Positions 48,301 to 51,300 of a stretch of 64,000 nucleotides of DNA are shown here, one piece after another; position 1 is the first letter of the stretch; each line of letters starts with the position of its first letter. The position numbers and the translations under genes are program-made. Where the stretch lies: contig JAMKCF010000023.1 in NCBI GenBank assembly GCA_023634235.1, forward strand, positions 4,129,001 through 4,193,000, given 5' to 3'. The notes below the pieces were generated by a model. It was not told where the DNA came from and searched no databases. It saw only the letters and a program-made list of their open reading frames with translations. The stretch is from Pisaster brevispinus (Eukaryota; Echinodermata; Asteroidea; Forcipulatida; Asteriidae).

Positions 48301-51300
48301 TGACTCAAAGACAGTAAACACAAAAGTACCATTAGTTTAACCATCATTACCAAATATGTACCTTATCTTGATACAAAGACAGTATTTCCACCAGAAGGAG
48401 CAGTTTTGCCACCTTAGCAATCGTTCTCTCTATCTTGATTCAAAGAGAGTAGTAGCATAGATTAAATGTAGTTGAATCTAGTGTATTGGTGCAAGGATAT
48501 GCAAATACAGCTTTTTCATGACTGTTTTGTTGTTATATTCAGGACTTTGTGAGAGTGGTGACGAAACCTACGTTTGCTCATGCCCAGATGGTTATCAAAT
48601 TGATGAACAAAACTGTCTTGGTAAGAAGATTTATCTTCTTTTTCATCATGTCCCATTCTGAATCTTATAGAGCTCTGTAAACTCAGTTTCGGAAGTTGGA
48701 GGGTAAATGTGACTCCCCTTGCCTAAATCAGGCAGTTCTCTCAAATAATGAAATAATACTAAGTTTTTATATAGCACTTTATCACACCCGATGGGCATAC
48801 CAAAGCGCTCAGTTTTGTCTTCCTGCAAGGTATGCCGAGCTATGTTTTGAAGTTCGAGACCTGTTCCTTAACAAAGCATCATGTAATGGTTTACAAGGTG
48901 CTGTGGCGCAATATGCAGCCAATCAAACCAGGAACACAGGGGCGAACCCCTTCTCTTTATGATATGTGCACTGGGTTCTTTTACGTGCATTACACAACAC
49001 ACGGGACTTACGGCTTTATGTCCCATCCCAAGTATGAAGCAATCACGGATAAGTGTCTGAAAAAAAGTACATTGTGTGCCCAAAAAAAGGGCGTAGAGCC
49101 TTACACCCTTCTTCCGGGCTCGCGACGACTTGATGATTTGATTTGATCTGATTTGATTTGATTTCTTACAGACGTAAATGAATGTCGACTGGAACATGCT
49201 TTCTGTCAGGGACTCTGTGAGAATACTCTGGGTAGTTATGTCTGTTCCTGCCCAGAAGGTTACCGCTTGGGAAGTGACCAACGAAGCTGTATTGGTAAGG
49301 AAGGCCAAGTAGTTCATATTCTAACACATTTATCAGTCAGAAATTTTGTATGGGATGCCAATGAAGTGATCGTTGATTTATGTGTATCAATTATTCCTGT
49401 ACTGATGTACAGATTACTACATCAATTACATTGATTGATTATTTGATATTGATTGATTATTTATGCATTGATTACGTCATCCTAGATATCAATGAATGCG
49501 CACTGAATCGATGCAGTCGAGACAGAATGTGTTTCAATACAAGAGGAAGTTATGAATGTGTGTATGTCCCGTGCCCAACATTCTATCGGAGAACAGAATT
49601 AGTAGTGGAAGAAGGAGTTCAGTTCAGGTGAGTTCAGTTTTTATAATCTCTTATAACTTTTTTTTCTTCTAAACCTTGAAAAGACAACTAAAGTATAAGA
49701 GAGTGAAACACAGGTCAGAAAAACCATGTAGAATGGAGTAAACAATCAAGATTTGAAAATGGAAAATCAGTTTTCTTCAAACTGTAGTGAGGGGTAAGGC
49801 TACCCCTCTCTGTAGCACCATTCTATGCAGTCTTCTAACTGGTCTTTTTCTTTCGGTAAGGGAGACTCTGATTCGCTACTTTTTCATTGGGCAAGTTTTT
49901 TGGTTTGGGGGTGTGGGCAACTCTTTCTAATGTTGGTCTTTGATTTTTAAAAGGGAGCAATTTTAGTTTGAGTTAGTAAGTTAATACATGTATATAGATG
50001 AAGCACCAAGGGAGTGTCTTCAATTGAGACACAGGTCAGAGGAACCATGTAGTATTAAGAGAGTGTCTTCAATTGAGACACAGGTCAGAGGAACCATGTA
50101 GTATTAAGAGAGTGTCTTCAATTGAGACACAGGTCAGAGGAACCATGTAATATTAAGAGAGTGTCTTCAATTGAGACACAGGTCAGAGGAACCATGTAGT
50201 ATTAAGAGAGTGTCTTCAATTGACACACAGGTCAGAGGAACCATGTAGTATTAAGAGAGTGTCTTCAATTGAGACACAGGTCAGAGGAACCATGTAGTAT
50301 TAAGAGAGTGTCTTCAATTGAGACACAGGTCAGAGGAACCATGTAGTATTAAGAGAGTGTCTTCAATTGAGACACAGGTCAGAGGAACCATGTAGTATTA
50401 AGAGAGTGTCTTCAATTGAGACACATGTCAAAGGAACCATGTAGTATTAAGAGAGTGTCTTCAATTGAGACACAGGTCAGAGGAACCATGTAGTATTAAG
50501 AGAGTGTCTTCAATTGAGACACAGGTCAGAGGAACCATGTAGTATTAAGAGAGTGTCTTCAATTGAGACACAGGTCAGAGGAACCATGTAGTATTAAGAG
50601 AGTGTCTTCAATTGAGACACAGGTCAGAGGAACCATGTAGTATTAAGAGAGTGTCTTCAATTGAGACACAGGTCAGAGGAACCATGTAATATTAAGAGAG
50701 TGTCTTCAATTGAGACACAGGTCAGAGGAACCATGTAGTATTAAGAGAGTGTCTTCAATTGAGACACAGGTCAGAGGAACCATGTAGTATTAAGAGAGTG
50801 TCTTCAATTGAGACACAGGTCAGAGGAACCATGTAGTATTAAGAGAGTGTCTTCAATTGAGACACATGTCAAAGGAACCATGTAGTATTAAGAGAGTGTC
50901 TTCAATTGAGACACAGGTCAAAGGAACCATGTAGTATTAAGAGAGTGTCTTCAATTGAGACACAGGTCAGGAACCATGTAGTATTAAGAGAGTGTCTTCA
51001 ATTGAGACACAGGTCAGGAACCATGTTGTATTAAGAGATTGTCTTCAATCGAGACACATGTCAAAGGAACCATGTAATATTAAGAGAGTGTCTTCAATTA
51101 AGACACATGTCAAAGGAACCATGTAATATTAAGAGAGTGTCTTCAATTAAGACACATGTCAGAGGAACCATGTAGTATCGACCAAACAATCAACTGCTCA
51201 AGGAGGGCGTTGGTTCAAGTCTTGCTCCTGTCAGGTATTCTTTGTTCAAACCTTAGTTAATATATGTTAAATTTGATACTTTGTACAATGTGGGAAGCTT

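Noticed and set aside
49985..51178. CRISPR-like appearance of regular repeats
   Set aside because: There are no unique spacers: the whole 49-bp unit repeats, and the host is a eukaryote. The same applies to the arrays at 36493 and 22567.
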